A model generated the notes under the pieces. The model saw nothing but the letters and a program-made list of their open reading frames with translations, did no database searches and was not told the DNA's origin. This document shows, in pieces, positions 11,240 through 22,000 of a stretch of DNA of 64,000 bases (its first letter is position 1; every line of letters starts with the position of its first letter). The position numbers were made by a program, and so were the translations under genes. This stretch comes from Ampelocalamus luodianensis (Eukaryota; Streptophyta; Magnoliopsida; Poales; Poaceae): positions 59,754,522-59,818,521 of the forward strand of contig CM070620.1 of assembly GCA_036346255.1 (NCBI GenBank), in the 5' to 3' direction.

Positions 11240-12160
11240 TTGCGGGTTCTAAGGAGGTCCTGGCTGTAAGCGATAAGGAGCCACATAACCCCAAACAAAA
11301 TCCCGATCGAGGCAAAGGTAAGCGCCAAGATCGGAGAAACGACAAACCCAGGTGGTGTCCCTTTCATAAAAAAAGAAAGGCATGATCTTCGTAACTGCCG
11401 AGTTTTCCTACGGAAACTCGAAGACTATTACGCTGGCAAGGGGCCACTTCCTACTCTTGAACAGGTTGGTCAAACAAGTGGACAGAAGGAGTCGGATGAT
11501 GAGGAGATGCCGTTCCAGGATCCACAACACACCATCGATCATATCTATGGGGGATCTTCGGCATACGAATCGCGAAGGTAGCTGAAAGCTGTCGAACGTG
11601 AGGTAAACACAATCTACTCCCCTCTTGTCAATAAACTACCGCAGTGGTCGGAAGTCACCATTACTTTCGAGAAAGGTGATTGTCTGATCCCTTCGACTAG
11701 ACCAGGTCGATTTCCGATAGTGGTCGAACCTACCATCAACAATTGTCGAGTCAATCGAGTTTTAGTTGATGGTGGAAGCTCGCTAAACATACTGTTTATG
11801 AGTACCCTAGATGAGATGCAGGTACCCAGGACAAAGGTAAGGCCGGTACGATATTCATTTCATGGAATCGTACCGGGGTCTTCGGGCCAAACCAATTGGC
11901 CAAGTTTCTCTTCCTTTGATGTTTGGATCACCAAGCAATTTCAGGACAGAGAAGGTCTCCTTTGATGTGGTCGACTTCGATACGGCATGCAATGCCATAC
12001 TCTGACGACCTACTTTGGCAAAATTCTTGATAGCTACTCACTATGGGTATCAATGTCTTAAGATGCCAGTCCCAAAGGAGTGATCACGATATATCGTGGA
12101 CAAGAAGATGGCGACTCGCGATCGTCGCTCCTCGAGATGGTTGGACAACTACCAACTCGA
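11240..12160 (+). pseudogene. gag zinc-knuckle and aspartic protease region of element C
   Basis: This stretch links gag to the reverse transcriptase. A knuckle-like motif WCPFHKK..HDLRNC is split by a frameshift in an A-run at about 11368-11375. From 11381 one frame reads on with a TAG at 11579-11581. The protease site VLVDGGSSLNILF follows, with its catalytic Asp codon at 11768-11770; Tat elements carry DGG here instead of DSG/DTG. The frame ends at 11965, but a shifted frame continues with family-like protein (ATHYGYQCLKMP near 12030-12070). The enzyme would cut the Gag-Pol polyprotein. At least three lesions make it non-functional. Confidence 0.8.
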
Positions 12161-12191
12161 GATGAAAGTCACCGACTAGCAAGTCGGCTTC

Positions 12192-13688
12192 AAAGATGCA
12201 CCTAAGCCGAATGACCAGGTCAAAGAGGTTCCTCTAGACGCAGAGGAGCCCTCGAAGACTGTTCGCATTGGGGATTCTTCCGACCCCAAATAGGAAGACG
12301 CCCTCATCACTTTCCTCCAGGCAAACGCTGATGTCTTCGCGTGGCAAGCATCCGATATGCCAGGAGTCCCCATGGAAGTGATCGAGCACAGACTAGCTTT
12401 ACAGCCTGATAAACTACCCGTAAAACAAAAGTTATGGAGATTTGCCCCTGATCGACGAGATGCTATTAGGTCAGAATTAGACAAGTTGCTTAAAGCAGAC
12501 TTCACAAGAGAAGTCAACCACCCTGAGTGGTTGGCCAACCCTGTAATGGTTAGAAAGTCGAACGGCAAATGGCATACATGCGTAGACTTTACTGATCTTA
12601 ATAAACCTTGTCCAAAAGATGATTTCCCTTTACCTCGTATCGATCAGCTGGTTGACTCTACTGCAGGATGTGAGATGCTGAGTTTTCTAGATGCATACTC
12701 TGGTTACCACCAGATTAGTTTGTGTCAAGAAGATGAGGAGAAGACCGCATTTATTACACCGTTTGGGATATTTTGCTATGTCAAAATGCTATTCGGCTTA
12801 AAAATGTCGAGCTTCTTTTCGCTTGATGCAAATGACTTTGCTCCTCAACTAGGCCGAAACACGAAACCTACGTTGATGATCGGTCGAAAAGCAAAGAAAC
12901 GACTCAATCATATCACAGACTTACATGAGACTTTCGACAACCTCAGAAAACACCATTTGAAACTCAATCCCGAGAAGTGTGTGTTCAGGGTCTCTTCAGG
13001 AAAATTACTTGGATTCCTGGTCTCTGCACGGGGAATTGAAGCAAATCCCGAAAAGATAAAAGCCATCACTCAGATGCGCCCCCCGACCACGAAGAAAGAA
13101 GTCCAAAAACTCACAGGATGCATGGCGGCGTTAAGTCGTTTCATAGCACGTCTAGGGGAAAAAAGACTGCCTTTCTTCAAACTTCTAAGGAAACATGACG
13201 GCTTTGAGTGGTCGAAAGAGGCTAATCTAGCCTTCGAGGAAGTCAAGTGGTATCTTATGAGTGCTCCTGTTCTGGTTTCCCCGAAACCAGGAGAGACTCT
13301 CTTAATTTACCTAGCTGCCACGCCACAGGCAGTGAGCGTAGTGCTAGTCGTAGAATGTGAGAACATTCAACGACCAGTCTACTACGTCAGTGAGGTTTTA
13401 CACGGACCTAAGGAGCGTTACCCTCAGGTCCAAAAACTTCTATATGCCCTCCTCATGTCTTCGAAGAAACTGTGGCCTTATTTTGAGGCGCACAAACTAG
13501 TTGTGCCGTCTCAGTTTCCCTTGGGAGCGATCCTCCAGAATAGGGAAACAGCGGGACGCATGGCAAAATGGTCAGTTGAACTTGAGGCGTTCGACATCCA
13601 TTTCGTGTCCCGAACGGCCGTAAAATCCCAGAACTTGGAAGACTTTGTCGCCGAATGGACAAATCTTGAACCTGTTCAGGATCCCTAG
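12192..13688 (+). pseudogene. reverse transcriptase and RNase H of element C
   Basis: It would copy element RNA into DNA and degrade the RNA strand. The frame is open from 12192 apart from TAG at 12291-12293, and ends at TAG 13686-13688. ATG 12357 lies inside the domain and is not a natural start. Visible lines include HPEWLANPVMVRKSNGKW, CVDFTDLNKPCPKDDFPLPR, SFLDAYSGYHQI and TAFITPFGIF. Two frameshifts flank the active site: YVDD is encoded at 12869-12880 in another frame, so the read-through frame lacks it. Connection and RNase H sequence follow (LNPEKCVF, GFLVSARGIEANPEKIKA, YYVSEVLHGPKERYP, AKWSVELEAFDIHF). Closest to Tat/Retand pol. Confidence 0.88.
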
Positions 13689-14130
13689 TACGATTCCCAC
13701 GACCAATGGACGATGTACTTTGACGGGTCACTTACTGTAAGTGGCTTGGAGGCTGGGGTGGTCCTGGAATCTCCTACCGGAGAAAACTTAAAGTATGCCA
13801 TACAATTAAACTTTCAGGCCACTAATAACGTGACAGAGTATGAAGGTTTTCTAGCTGGTATATGAGCCGCAAAAGCGCTCTCGATTCGACGACTACTCGT
13901 AAGAGGAGACTCTCAACTAGTCATGAATCAAGTCGGAAAAGAGTACCAGTGCTCTAATTCGATCATGTCCCGATACTTATCGGAAGTTCGAAAGTTAGAA
14001 AAGCACTTTTTGGGTTTTGAGGCACAATTTATCCCTCGAAAGGATAATTTTCTCGCAGACCAACTGGCTCGTCTAGCTTCTTCTCGATCCTTGGTACCGA
14101 AAGGGGTGTTTCTGGAACAGCTTCAAAAGC
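13689..14130 (+). pseudogene. second (archaeal-type) RNase H domain of element C
   Basis: Tat-lineage elements carry an extra RNase H between pol RNase H and integrase. Here the same frame as the reverse transcriptase continues past TAG 13686 with MYFDGSLTVSGLEAGVVLES, then NNVTEYEGFLAG, a TGA at 13863-13865, and then LLVRGDSQLVMNQV and QFIPRKDNFLADQLARLAS. Acidic catalytic positions are visible as FDGS, TEYE, GDSQ and the D of LADQLA. Two stops within about 180 bp make it inactive. Confidence 0.82.
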
Positions 14131-14139
14131 CGTCTATAG

Positions 14140-14597
14140 TCGAAGAACTAGGGACGCCTCCTATAGAAACAACCTCTCTAGAGTACGAAGATACATGGAT
14201 GGCACCCATCTACGAGTATCTTCAGACGGGTTTCCTACCCGACGACGATCTAGAAGCAGATCGACTATCCCGAAAGGCCAAAATGTATACTTTGGTCGAG
14301 GGTGTCCTTTATAAAAGAGGAACCCAGGGGGTGCTCATGCGATGTATTCCACAGAGCGAAGGATTAAAACTCCTTCACGACATACACGGAGGGATCTATG
14401 GAACTCATGCTTCTTACAGAACACTGGTCGGTAAAGCCTTTCGACAAGGGTTTTATTGGCCAATAGCCCTCTACGATGCCAAAGAGCTGGTTAAAAAGTG
14501 TGTACAGTGCCAGTTTCATAGCGACAAATACACCAACCAGCTCAGGCATTACAAATAATTCCTTTGTCTTGGTCTTTTGCGACCTAGGGTCTTGATA
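14140..14597 (+). pseudogene. integrase N-terminal part of element C, cut by LTR D
   Basis: Integrase would join element DNA to the host chromosome. The zinc-binding HHCC module is visible: LLHDIHGGIYGTHASYRTL with its two His, then KKCVQCQFHS with its two Cys. The main frame ends at TAA 14556-14558, but a shifted frame gives a few more family-like residues (QALQIIPLSWSF) to about 14590. At 14598 the sequence changes to the TGTAACA start of LTR D, so the catalytic core is missing. The cause is nested insertion rather than internal deletion. Confidence 0.82.
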
Positions 14598-15980
14598 TGT
14601 AACAACCCTAGATCACTAAATTGGTTTAGTTGAGCATTTAATGTGCATTTGTAAAATTTTGGACTTTTTAAAACTTTTATTCGAAAGCAAATATGTTAAA
14701 ACCTAGTAATCCAATACCCCTTCTTCAATTCAAAAGTCCAACTTGAATTTGGGACAAAGCTAAAAAGGTTTCAGATGTGAGAATACCTTATTTTGATTCA
14801 ACTGCTCTGCCTTACTTGTTTGAATTTTCTGGAAATTTTGGAGGATTATTTGGTTTCTTTTCTTTTTGCATGTCATTTTTGAATTTGAATTTAAAATACA
14901 AACAAAACTTATGAACAGTGCCTGGAAGTATTTTTCCTAGGTTCTGTAACACCTTATAAACTCACATTCAAAAATTCACAATTTCTAGGAATAATTTGCT
15001 ATTTTAAAACAGTTGATCAAAGAAGAAATTTGAAAGTCAAACATCAAGAACATGCACTTAAAATAATTTTAGGACAAAATGTACTGCAAGCAAAACCCTA
15101 TAAAATTTACTGAATAATCTTCTCTACATTTTTAGCCTCCCCTAAAAATTTCATAATTTTTGGAGCTATTTTGCTCTGTCTGAAAATTACCCAAACACTC
15201 CAGCCTTTTTTTTTCAAAAACCAGAAAACCTATTTCTAACTCATCCACTGTTCCTCCAACCGAACCCCTTCGCCACCCGGGTGTGGCCGAACTAGTTCGC
15301 CCGAGCCACCCCTCCCCTCTCACTTACCTGTGGCCCCCCGCCGTCAGCGTTCTTCCTCCACGGCATGTTCGCGAGCATTCGCCTGGGCACCGTGGACACG
15401 CGCTCTGCGCCGCTGCCTCTCGCGCCGCGTGCCTTCGCTCGGTTTTGGCCGGCCTCGCCCACAGATTCTCCTACCCATGCCGCGCCCACGCTTGCCGATC
15501 GCGCGCCCATGCTTTGCCCGGTTTTTCTCGTCGCATGCGCCGAGCTTGCCGCCACCCTGCCCACCGACCTTCTTCTCGGTTTACTCCGCCTCCTCTCTAT
15601 TTAAGCCAAGCACCGGGTGCCCCGACTCCCTTTCTCCATTTCCCCCACCTCCCTTCTTCAAATCCACTCCTCTATGAACTCTAAACGAGCGACACTCCGA
15701 ATGCCGCTCTTGGAACCGCCGCGCCGCCTCCAAACTCTCCGGCTACTCCGGTGATCTCCAGCCGGCGCCCACCGCGTCACGGTGTGTCCCACATTCCCAG
15801 AAGACAAACCCCTTAAGCAATTTGGGATTGAAGCCACCGAGGAGCCGCGCACATGTCATCTTCTTCGGCTCCGGCCGAATCCGCTCCCTCCGCCGCCGTG
15901 TCTTCTCGAGCGAACCCCAGCTCAATTTCTCCCTCCCTGAGCACCTTCTAGTCTCCCTCTTCCTTCCCCGATCACTCACT
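14598..15980 (+). mobile_element. LTR D, left part, inserted in the integrase of element C
   Basis: It starts TGTAACAACCC immediately after integrase sequence. An AT-rich part (14600-15180) is followed by a GC-rich, leader-like part (15240-15970) with TATTTAAG at 15598-15605. The GC-rich part matches LTR K read on the minus strand (about 51200-51800), for example the shared line GATTGAAGCCAC. Frames in it (15283-15684 and others) are Pro/Arg/Ala-rich in every frame and are not taken as genes. It is interrupted at 15980 by LTR X and resumes at 16938. Confidence 0.78.
15976..15980. repeat. target-site duplication of LTR X, left copy (TCACT)
   Basis: TCACT directly precedes TGATACGGGG at 15981. 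The same pentamer is at 16933-16937, right after the CA end of the insert. Confidence 0.82.
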
Positions 15981-16932
15981 TGATACGGGGGAGGCCCGAT
16001 CTTCTCAGTGAGGAACCGTGGATAGTTGATGCGAAGTAGACGATGTCGCTAGCTGAACACTCGCGCCAATGCACGAACCTCAACTCTTCGCACGCCCAAA
16101 ACACACCGGGTAGTTGTTCGCTGCGAGACCACGAACGATTTAACGCCAAGTCCCCAATTCCCAATGGAACGACGGCTTGACCTCGAGTTGCAGAACAAAC
16201 AATGGATCGCCTAATTCTCTCTCAAAGTCCTCGCATGCACTCTGGTGTTGAAAGAACAAGCAATAGCTATGTTTCAATCTTATGCATAACTGGTCTACCT
16301 CTATGGTGCGGCCATGGGGGGTTTATATAGCCTCCCACGCAAGCACAAAGCTCGGTGAATAGTAACCGAGTGCTACAAGAATCCGAGTCAGACGACATCG
16401 CTCTTTGCTCTGATGATCCGAGTTCGACATCGTTTCACGTGAACGATGAATCGATTCAAAAACGTCCCACTTTAATTTGGAAATTTAAACTAGTCTCCCT
16501 CTCGGTTTCCCTTGTATTGTGAGCTTTCCTTCTCTTAGCTTGCGTGAATTTGTTCGATGCACTTGATGCTTCTTTTGATGCCAATGTAACCCTTATTGCC
16601 ATGTCACCATATGTCTTTCTTGACCGCCCGCGTGTGCTAGGGTTTTATCCTGAGAGCACGTTCTCTCTCGTTGGCCACATGGGTTTCTTCTCCCTTGTTG
16701 GCCGCATGTGTTTCTCCTCCATGAATTTGTTCCCGGCCTCCCTCTCCTCCCTCTCGGTTCCAAAGTCTTTAAATTTGTCAAACCTGAGAATGCACCAAGT
16801 ATTGCTTTAGGTAGTTACCAATTCTCATTGGCAACAAAAGGGAATTCATTAAGAAACAAATGCACCTGTTGTTTGAGAAGTTTAGCTCCTGCTTCACAAA
16901 TAACCTCATAAGTAGTAGGGATATCCTCATCA
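15981..16932 (-). mobile_element. solo LTR of family X (952 bp), inverted
   Basis: On the plus strand it begins TGATACGGGG and ends CCTCATCA, with TCACT on both sides, so the borders are firm. Orientation is minus, because CTATATAAAC (complement of 16321-16330) and the line GATTGAAACATAGCTATTGC read that way. The same line reads plus at 26540-26575, where another family X copy has a PBS-like TGGTATCGATT after its CA end. There is no internal sequence, so it is a solo LTR. It is not related to the long-LTR family. Its U3 end, minus strand 16815-16932, reads as an open frame with VICEAGAKLLKQQVHLFL; I do not recognise this. Confidence 0.82.
16321..16330 (-). promoter_or_regulatory. TATA box of LTR X (CTATATAAAC on minus)
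   Basis: Plus strand GTTTATATAG. It lies about 340 bp inside the LTR 3' end, and the likely transcript start is some 30 bp further on, before the conserved line GATTGAAACATAGC. Confidence 0.6.
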
Positions 16933-16937
16933 TCACT
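16933..16937. repeat. target-site duplication of LTR X, right copy (TCACT)
   Basis: Second TCACT. LTR D continues straight after it (TGTGCCCTTTTTCTC). Confidence 0.82.
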
Positions 16938-19028
16938 TGTGCCCTTTTTCTCTCCAGGGACCCATCCACGGTGACCACCTGCGCGCCGCAGCTCCGTCAT
17001 GGGCCACTCCGCCACCCTTCGCTGCGTCGACTACTCTACCGAAGTTCCTCGCACCACACCGGTGCTTATGCGCACCTTACTCTGCTCCAATCGCACCGAC
17101 GCCGCCGCCTCTTTCCACCTCCACGGCCGGCCGCCGCTCACCATCGCCACGCCACCACAGTGCAGCCCGTGCCACCAAGTCGCCACCCCTAGCTCTTGTA
17201 ACCTCTGGGCGACCCATTTTATCCCTCGCCACCGCCTCGCTGTAGCTCCACTGCCGGCGACGACCACAACCCCATTTCGGCCAGAGCCTCCCCTATTCCT
17301 CCCTTGCGCTCTCTGTGGCTGATAGTGGGGCCCACTCTCTTAAACCAAACCGTTTGCTGCCAATCAGCTATGTCAATGTATTTAGGTCACTCTAAATGGT
17401 TTATCAAATTTGAAGTTGAGTTTTGAAAGAAGTTTAGACATTAGTTCTCTGAAGCTTTTCTCTGTGTTGTGAGTGAACTGAAGATCATGTATAAGGTGAA
17501 TGGTAAAGAGGGTGAGGATAGCTAAATGGCAGTGAGCCCTTGGCTGTGTAGATAGCATTCACCAAGATTGGTTAGTTTTTAAACGCTCGGTGGATAAGTT
17601 GTTTTGTCAGAAAATCAGCTAGTGTGTATAATTCAGTGATTGCCAGTGACCTTCTATCCTTATGTGATTCTCAGTATTGGTATGTGTGCTTGGATGGATG
17701 GCAGTGAGCTTTCAGCTTATTAGGTGATTGGATGAGGATCTAACAGGAGCAACCTTGAGTAGGATGTTATCATCTAGTAAGTAGCTGACAGTGGCTCTCT
17801 CCCCCAGTGTGTATAGTAATAGGCCTATCTATTTTGCATGTCTGTTAGCATAGATTAGCTTAAGTGAGTTGAGGGCCAATGGAAATGGTTAGTAAGGTCA
17901 GTTAGTTGTGTGTACCTCAACTAGCAGTAGCCCCATCTCTGTGTTGGATCTTAGTGTATGATCTTATGGCAGTAGACCTCCTTTCAAGGAAAGTAACTAG
18001 TTAGTAGATAACCAATGAGTAGATTAAAGAGAATAAATTGAGTACTAGTGTTAATATCAGTCAAACTAAGAAGTGAATTCAACTATGAGTTAGTGGCTGA
18101 CAGTGGACACCATCCGACTAATTGCCCAGCTAAGGTAGTGAGTTTGGAAAGAACAGTAAGAAGAAATCCTAACTATTTTAAATAAACTCTGAATCAACTA
18201 ATTTTTGTTCCTAAATTCATAATCTATCTTTTGTGTTATTAATTTTTTGATACTTTTTGAATTTTGGTGTTTATTCGATGTGATTCGTTCTTATTGGTTC
18301 TTCTCGATTCTTTCGTTAGGTTCCAGCGATTACTTTGAATACGAGAGTGATCCTCTACAGCAAGTCGAATATCTCTAGCAAGGCAAAGGCAAGCAGTTTG
18401 ATCATATCCACTCAATCCCATTACTTTTAAAATCTAATACTTTGTTTTACTCGTATGTATGCATGCTTTTGTGTCAATGATTAATTTTGTCGATTAGAGG
18501 TAGTTAATCCCATTGGATTGTTGCCCTGAAATTGTTCACCCCGCCACTATCTTAGGAATATTATCCTCACCGTGAATTAGAGCAGGTGAATGATTTAGGC
18601 CTTTTATTTGTCTTTACGATATGATGCTTAGCAATGCTTAGATACCGGTAGAATTGGGCGGTTATCGACTTAGTCGATAACCTTGATCACACAAACTTAT
18701 TATGACTCTATGTTTCAATCCTTGTGCTATGTTTATTTATGAAAACTAAAATTGAAAATAAAATGATTTGGACTTGGGCACAATGATAAGATGGTGTGCT
18801 TTTGGGTGTGACTGGAATGATGCTCGAGTCATTAAGGACCGAGTTACTTGCGCCACCGTACTGAGCATTTTTGCGTGCTAACCACACTAGAGGGTATGGG
18901 ACCTCTCTTGACTTAGTACTTTGGCGTGTGTTGGCTACGAGTCGCAGGTGGGTGTGTGTGTGTGTTGTGTTGTGGTAAAATGAGGTGGTTGTGTGCTGGG
19001 AGCATTGTAGTTGTCCGTAAAGCTTTAC
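16938..19028 (+). mobile_element. LTR D, right part
   Basis: Continuation of LTR D after solo LTR X. A GC-rich stretch (16980-17320) is closely similar to LTR K on minus (about 50700-51040), including the encoded line HGRPPL and ATPSSC. Then follow an AT-rich part, the acidic segment ESDPLQQ (18340-18365), the hairpin (18660-18682), the conserved line from 18770 and a short GT run (18948-18972). It stops at AGCTTTAC (19021-19028), where LTR F begins. The terminal part is not found. Confidence 0.72.
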
Positions 19029-22000
19029 TATAACAGTCCAAAATCCCTAAGTTGGATTAGTTAAGCATCTAATGTGCATTTGTGAAATTTTGAATTTTTT
19101 TAAAACTTTTTGTTGCAGCAAATAGGTTTCAAGTGTCGGAATATTTTAGTTAGATTCTATATTATCTTACATGCTTGTTGGATTTTCTGGAATTTTTGGA
19201 GCTTAACTGGTTCCCTGATTAATTTGCATGTTGAACTTTGAGTTTGAATTTAAAACACCAACCTAATAGATAAATAAAACAAATAGAAATGAAATTGATA
19301 ATTTAAAATCTAGACTCAGTATAATTATTCTAAATATAAATGGAGGAATTAATTAAAGCATGTTTTGCAATTTTCTCACATCAAGTAATAATAATCAATA
19401 TTAAATCAAATTGTTAGGAAAATTGCAATTAAAAATTTAATTATTTTGATTTTATGTTTTCACATGCATCACAAAAATCATGTCATTATGCATGCATTAT
19501 TATCATCATCTTTCTTTTCGTTCGATCGATCGCAGTGAAACGCTGCGTGTCCCTTCTTTCCGTTCTCGCTAACTCCTTCGCTTCTCTCCTTCAAATCTCA
19601 TCTAAAAACTCAAAACCAAGCCATGCATGTCGCACCACCGTGATCGCCATCGCACGACTAACCCATTTCTCGCAATCCGCTTGCGCATGCATGGCGTTTG
19701 AGCGACGAGAGGAGAAAGAAGTAGCGGATGAAACGTCCGCGAGTCTATTTCCTTTTCCCAACTTCTCTCGCAATCACAAACCGAGAATCAAGAATCCAAC
19801 GATGCTTGTTATACCGCTGCGATCATCGCCTCGAGGCGTGCCCGCTTCGCAATCGTATCTCGCATGCAAGGTCATATGAGCAAGTTGGAAAAATATGGGA
19901 GAAATACACTGCTATTTATTCCACTGCTAATTTCTCTCACAGCCATCCCCTTTCAACCCCACTAACCATTTCTTTATCTCACTCCCAGCCGAATCATCCA
20001 CCTCCCAGCTTCATCTTCCCGGCCCCACCGGCAGAAGCTCTTCTCCACGCGGTGTCTGTGCCAGCTCGCCCGCGCGCCAGCTCGCCCATGCCTCGCATCT
20101 GAGCAAACCGCCGAGCCACCACCGAGGCAATCGCCTTGCCACATAGAAAAGGCAGCACCGCAGACCCTGGCCTCCTTCCCCTGTTATTTCATCCCCTGCC
20201 TCCCAGCTTCCCCACCGAGCTCTCCTCTTCTATCGTCGGCCTCAGCAGCTCCGCTGGCCTCCTCGCCTCCACCGCCGTGCGGCTCTCCCCTCCCTCGGTG
20301 CTTCTCCGTGCCGTGGCTGCCGCCGCCGCCGCGCCTCCCACCGCCGCCATCTCCCAACCCACCGGCCGCATCCTCCCCGGATCCGCCACCTCCTCGGTCC
20401 ATGGCGCGCTGCCTCCCGCCGCTCGCCGCCTCGATTCGCGGCGGGCTGCCCCGCCGGCCACGCGCTCACCGAGCACTCCCTCCTCCCCGCCCTAGAGCCC
20501 GTGGCGCCGAGCCCCGGCCGGTTGCAGCCTGCGCCCGCCCAGCTCCTCCTCCGCTGACCGGCTGCTCCGCCGCCACCTTTCGGCCGCTCGAGCCGCACCG
20601 CCTCCACCGGCACCTTCATCGCCCGAAGTCGCCGCGTCTCCTCCTGCTGGCCGGCCAGCCTCGCACGAAGCGCCGCCACGGTGTCGTTCCCCTCACTCTG
20701 GTGCCGCTTGGCTCCTCCACGCTGTGGCCACCGCATGTAGTCGCCTCGCTGACTTTCCGACTGCCGGCGACAAGCCATTGATGAGCTACCTTTGGTCCCT
20801 TCTGCTTACCCTCTGTGTGTTTGTATGAATGCCTAAAAGGCTGATTTTTGTTTCTCTATAGGTGGGCCTCACTCACTGTGTGTGTATAGAATGAATGTCT
20901 GGTGGCTGGTTCCAGTTTGCCTGTATGCGGCGGCCGCCGTCGACCCTCCTCACCGGCGTCAAGCCATGCCCGAGCCACTCCCGTTTTCGCGTCGGCCTTC
21001 ACTGCCTTGTGATGTTTCTCTATGTATGGTTTTGGGTCCTTTTGATTAGCATGTCAATTAGCTTGTTTTAGCTTAAGTGAGGACTTTTAGAATGGTTGGT
21101 GAGAGTGGTGTTGAATATTTTGCAAAGGCAAGGTTTAGGTAGTACCAAAGTTATTAGCTGGCTCATTTGAATGCTCCCTGTTAGTAGATAACTCATTAGG
21201 GTTATTTGGAAAATGCTAGTGGTATGTCCTTATACATATGTGTAGCCTTGTATGCTTAATGAATGGTTAGTAGCTAGCAAATGATCATTACATGGGATAG
21301 ATGACCGAGAATTGATCTCAATACTTGTAGTAACATTTGACCAATAACATTTCTAATGTAAGTACTAAGAAAGCTTCCGATTCAATTAGTACTTAAACTA
21401 AGTGTTGTGTATGTCATCACTCAATTAAGTAGCATTAGAATCTAAAAATCAACATGGTTATAAATTTTCAGAAAAACCAACAGAGAATAGAAGGGATTAG
21501 TTGAATTTTAGGTTGGAATTCTCTGCCAGCACCTCCTGTCTTTTGCTATCAAATCCTTGTAAATGTCAATTAGATCATTTCAGTAAGTTAGCATTTGGAA
21601 GTTTGAGTGAAAGGGAGGCTAGTTGTAACATTTCTGTCAGAGGTAAGTGTACAATTGTAGGTATATGAGCAGTACTGGTTTTAATCAATTTTTGTTAGTA
21701 GGCTGATAACCTGATTAATACAAGCAGTTGAAAGTCTTTCGTAAACACTGTCATTAGATGAGCATTTAGTTGTCAAGTAGTTTCAAGTTTATAATTTGTA
21801 CCCTTGCTAGATTTTTCAACAGAGGAGAAGAATTGGTAAATAGGTAATATAAGGCCAAATGCAAGAAATAGCAAACCTAGTAGCTAACAGTATGCCACCC
21901 CAAAATGTGATTAGCAATTTCAAACTTGGGTTAGTAAGGAGGTTAGCCAGCAGCACTCCACTCTGGAGTTGTTCTCTTGCTAAATAGTTTGCACAGATGA

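Larger units (their letters stand above)
8450..14597 (+). mobile_element. element C: Ty3/gypsy retrotransposon of Tat/Retand type, 3'-truncated
   Basis: Order: 5' LTR (8450-9203), PBS region, gag, protease, reverse transcriptase, RNase H, a second RNase H, then integrase. The extra RNase H after pol and the protease line VLVDGGSSLNILF are hallmarks of the plant Tat lineage (Retand and relatives). It lies in LTR A next to TCTTG (8445-8449), the expected duplication. The integrase is cut at 14597 by LTR D, and the rest of the element with its 3' LTR is not found in the window. The reading frame carries stops at 10109, 11579, 12291, 13686 and 13863, plus several frameshifts, so the copy is dead. 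Confidence 0.9.

Noticed and set aside
15283..15684. Pro/Arg/Ala-rich open frames in the GC-rich LTR part
   Set aside because: Open frames occur in several frames on both strands, as expected from GC-rich sequence; no domain or start context supports a gene.
18948..18972. GT run as a meaningful repeat
   Set aside because: Too short and imperfect; ordinary slippage inside LTR D.
20136..20781. Overlapping long frames on both strands in LTR F
   Set aside because: Composition effect of GCC/CCG-rich sequence inside the LTR; no recognised protein family.
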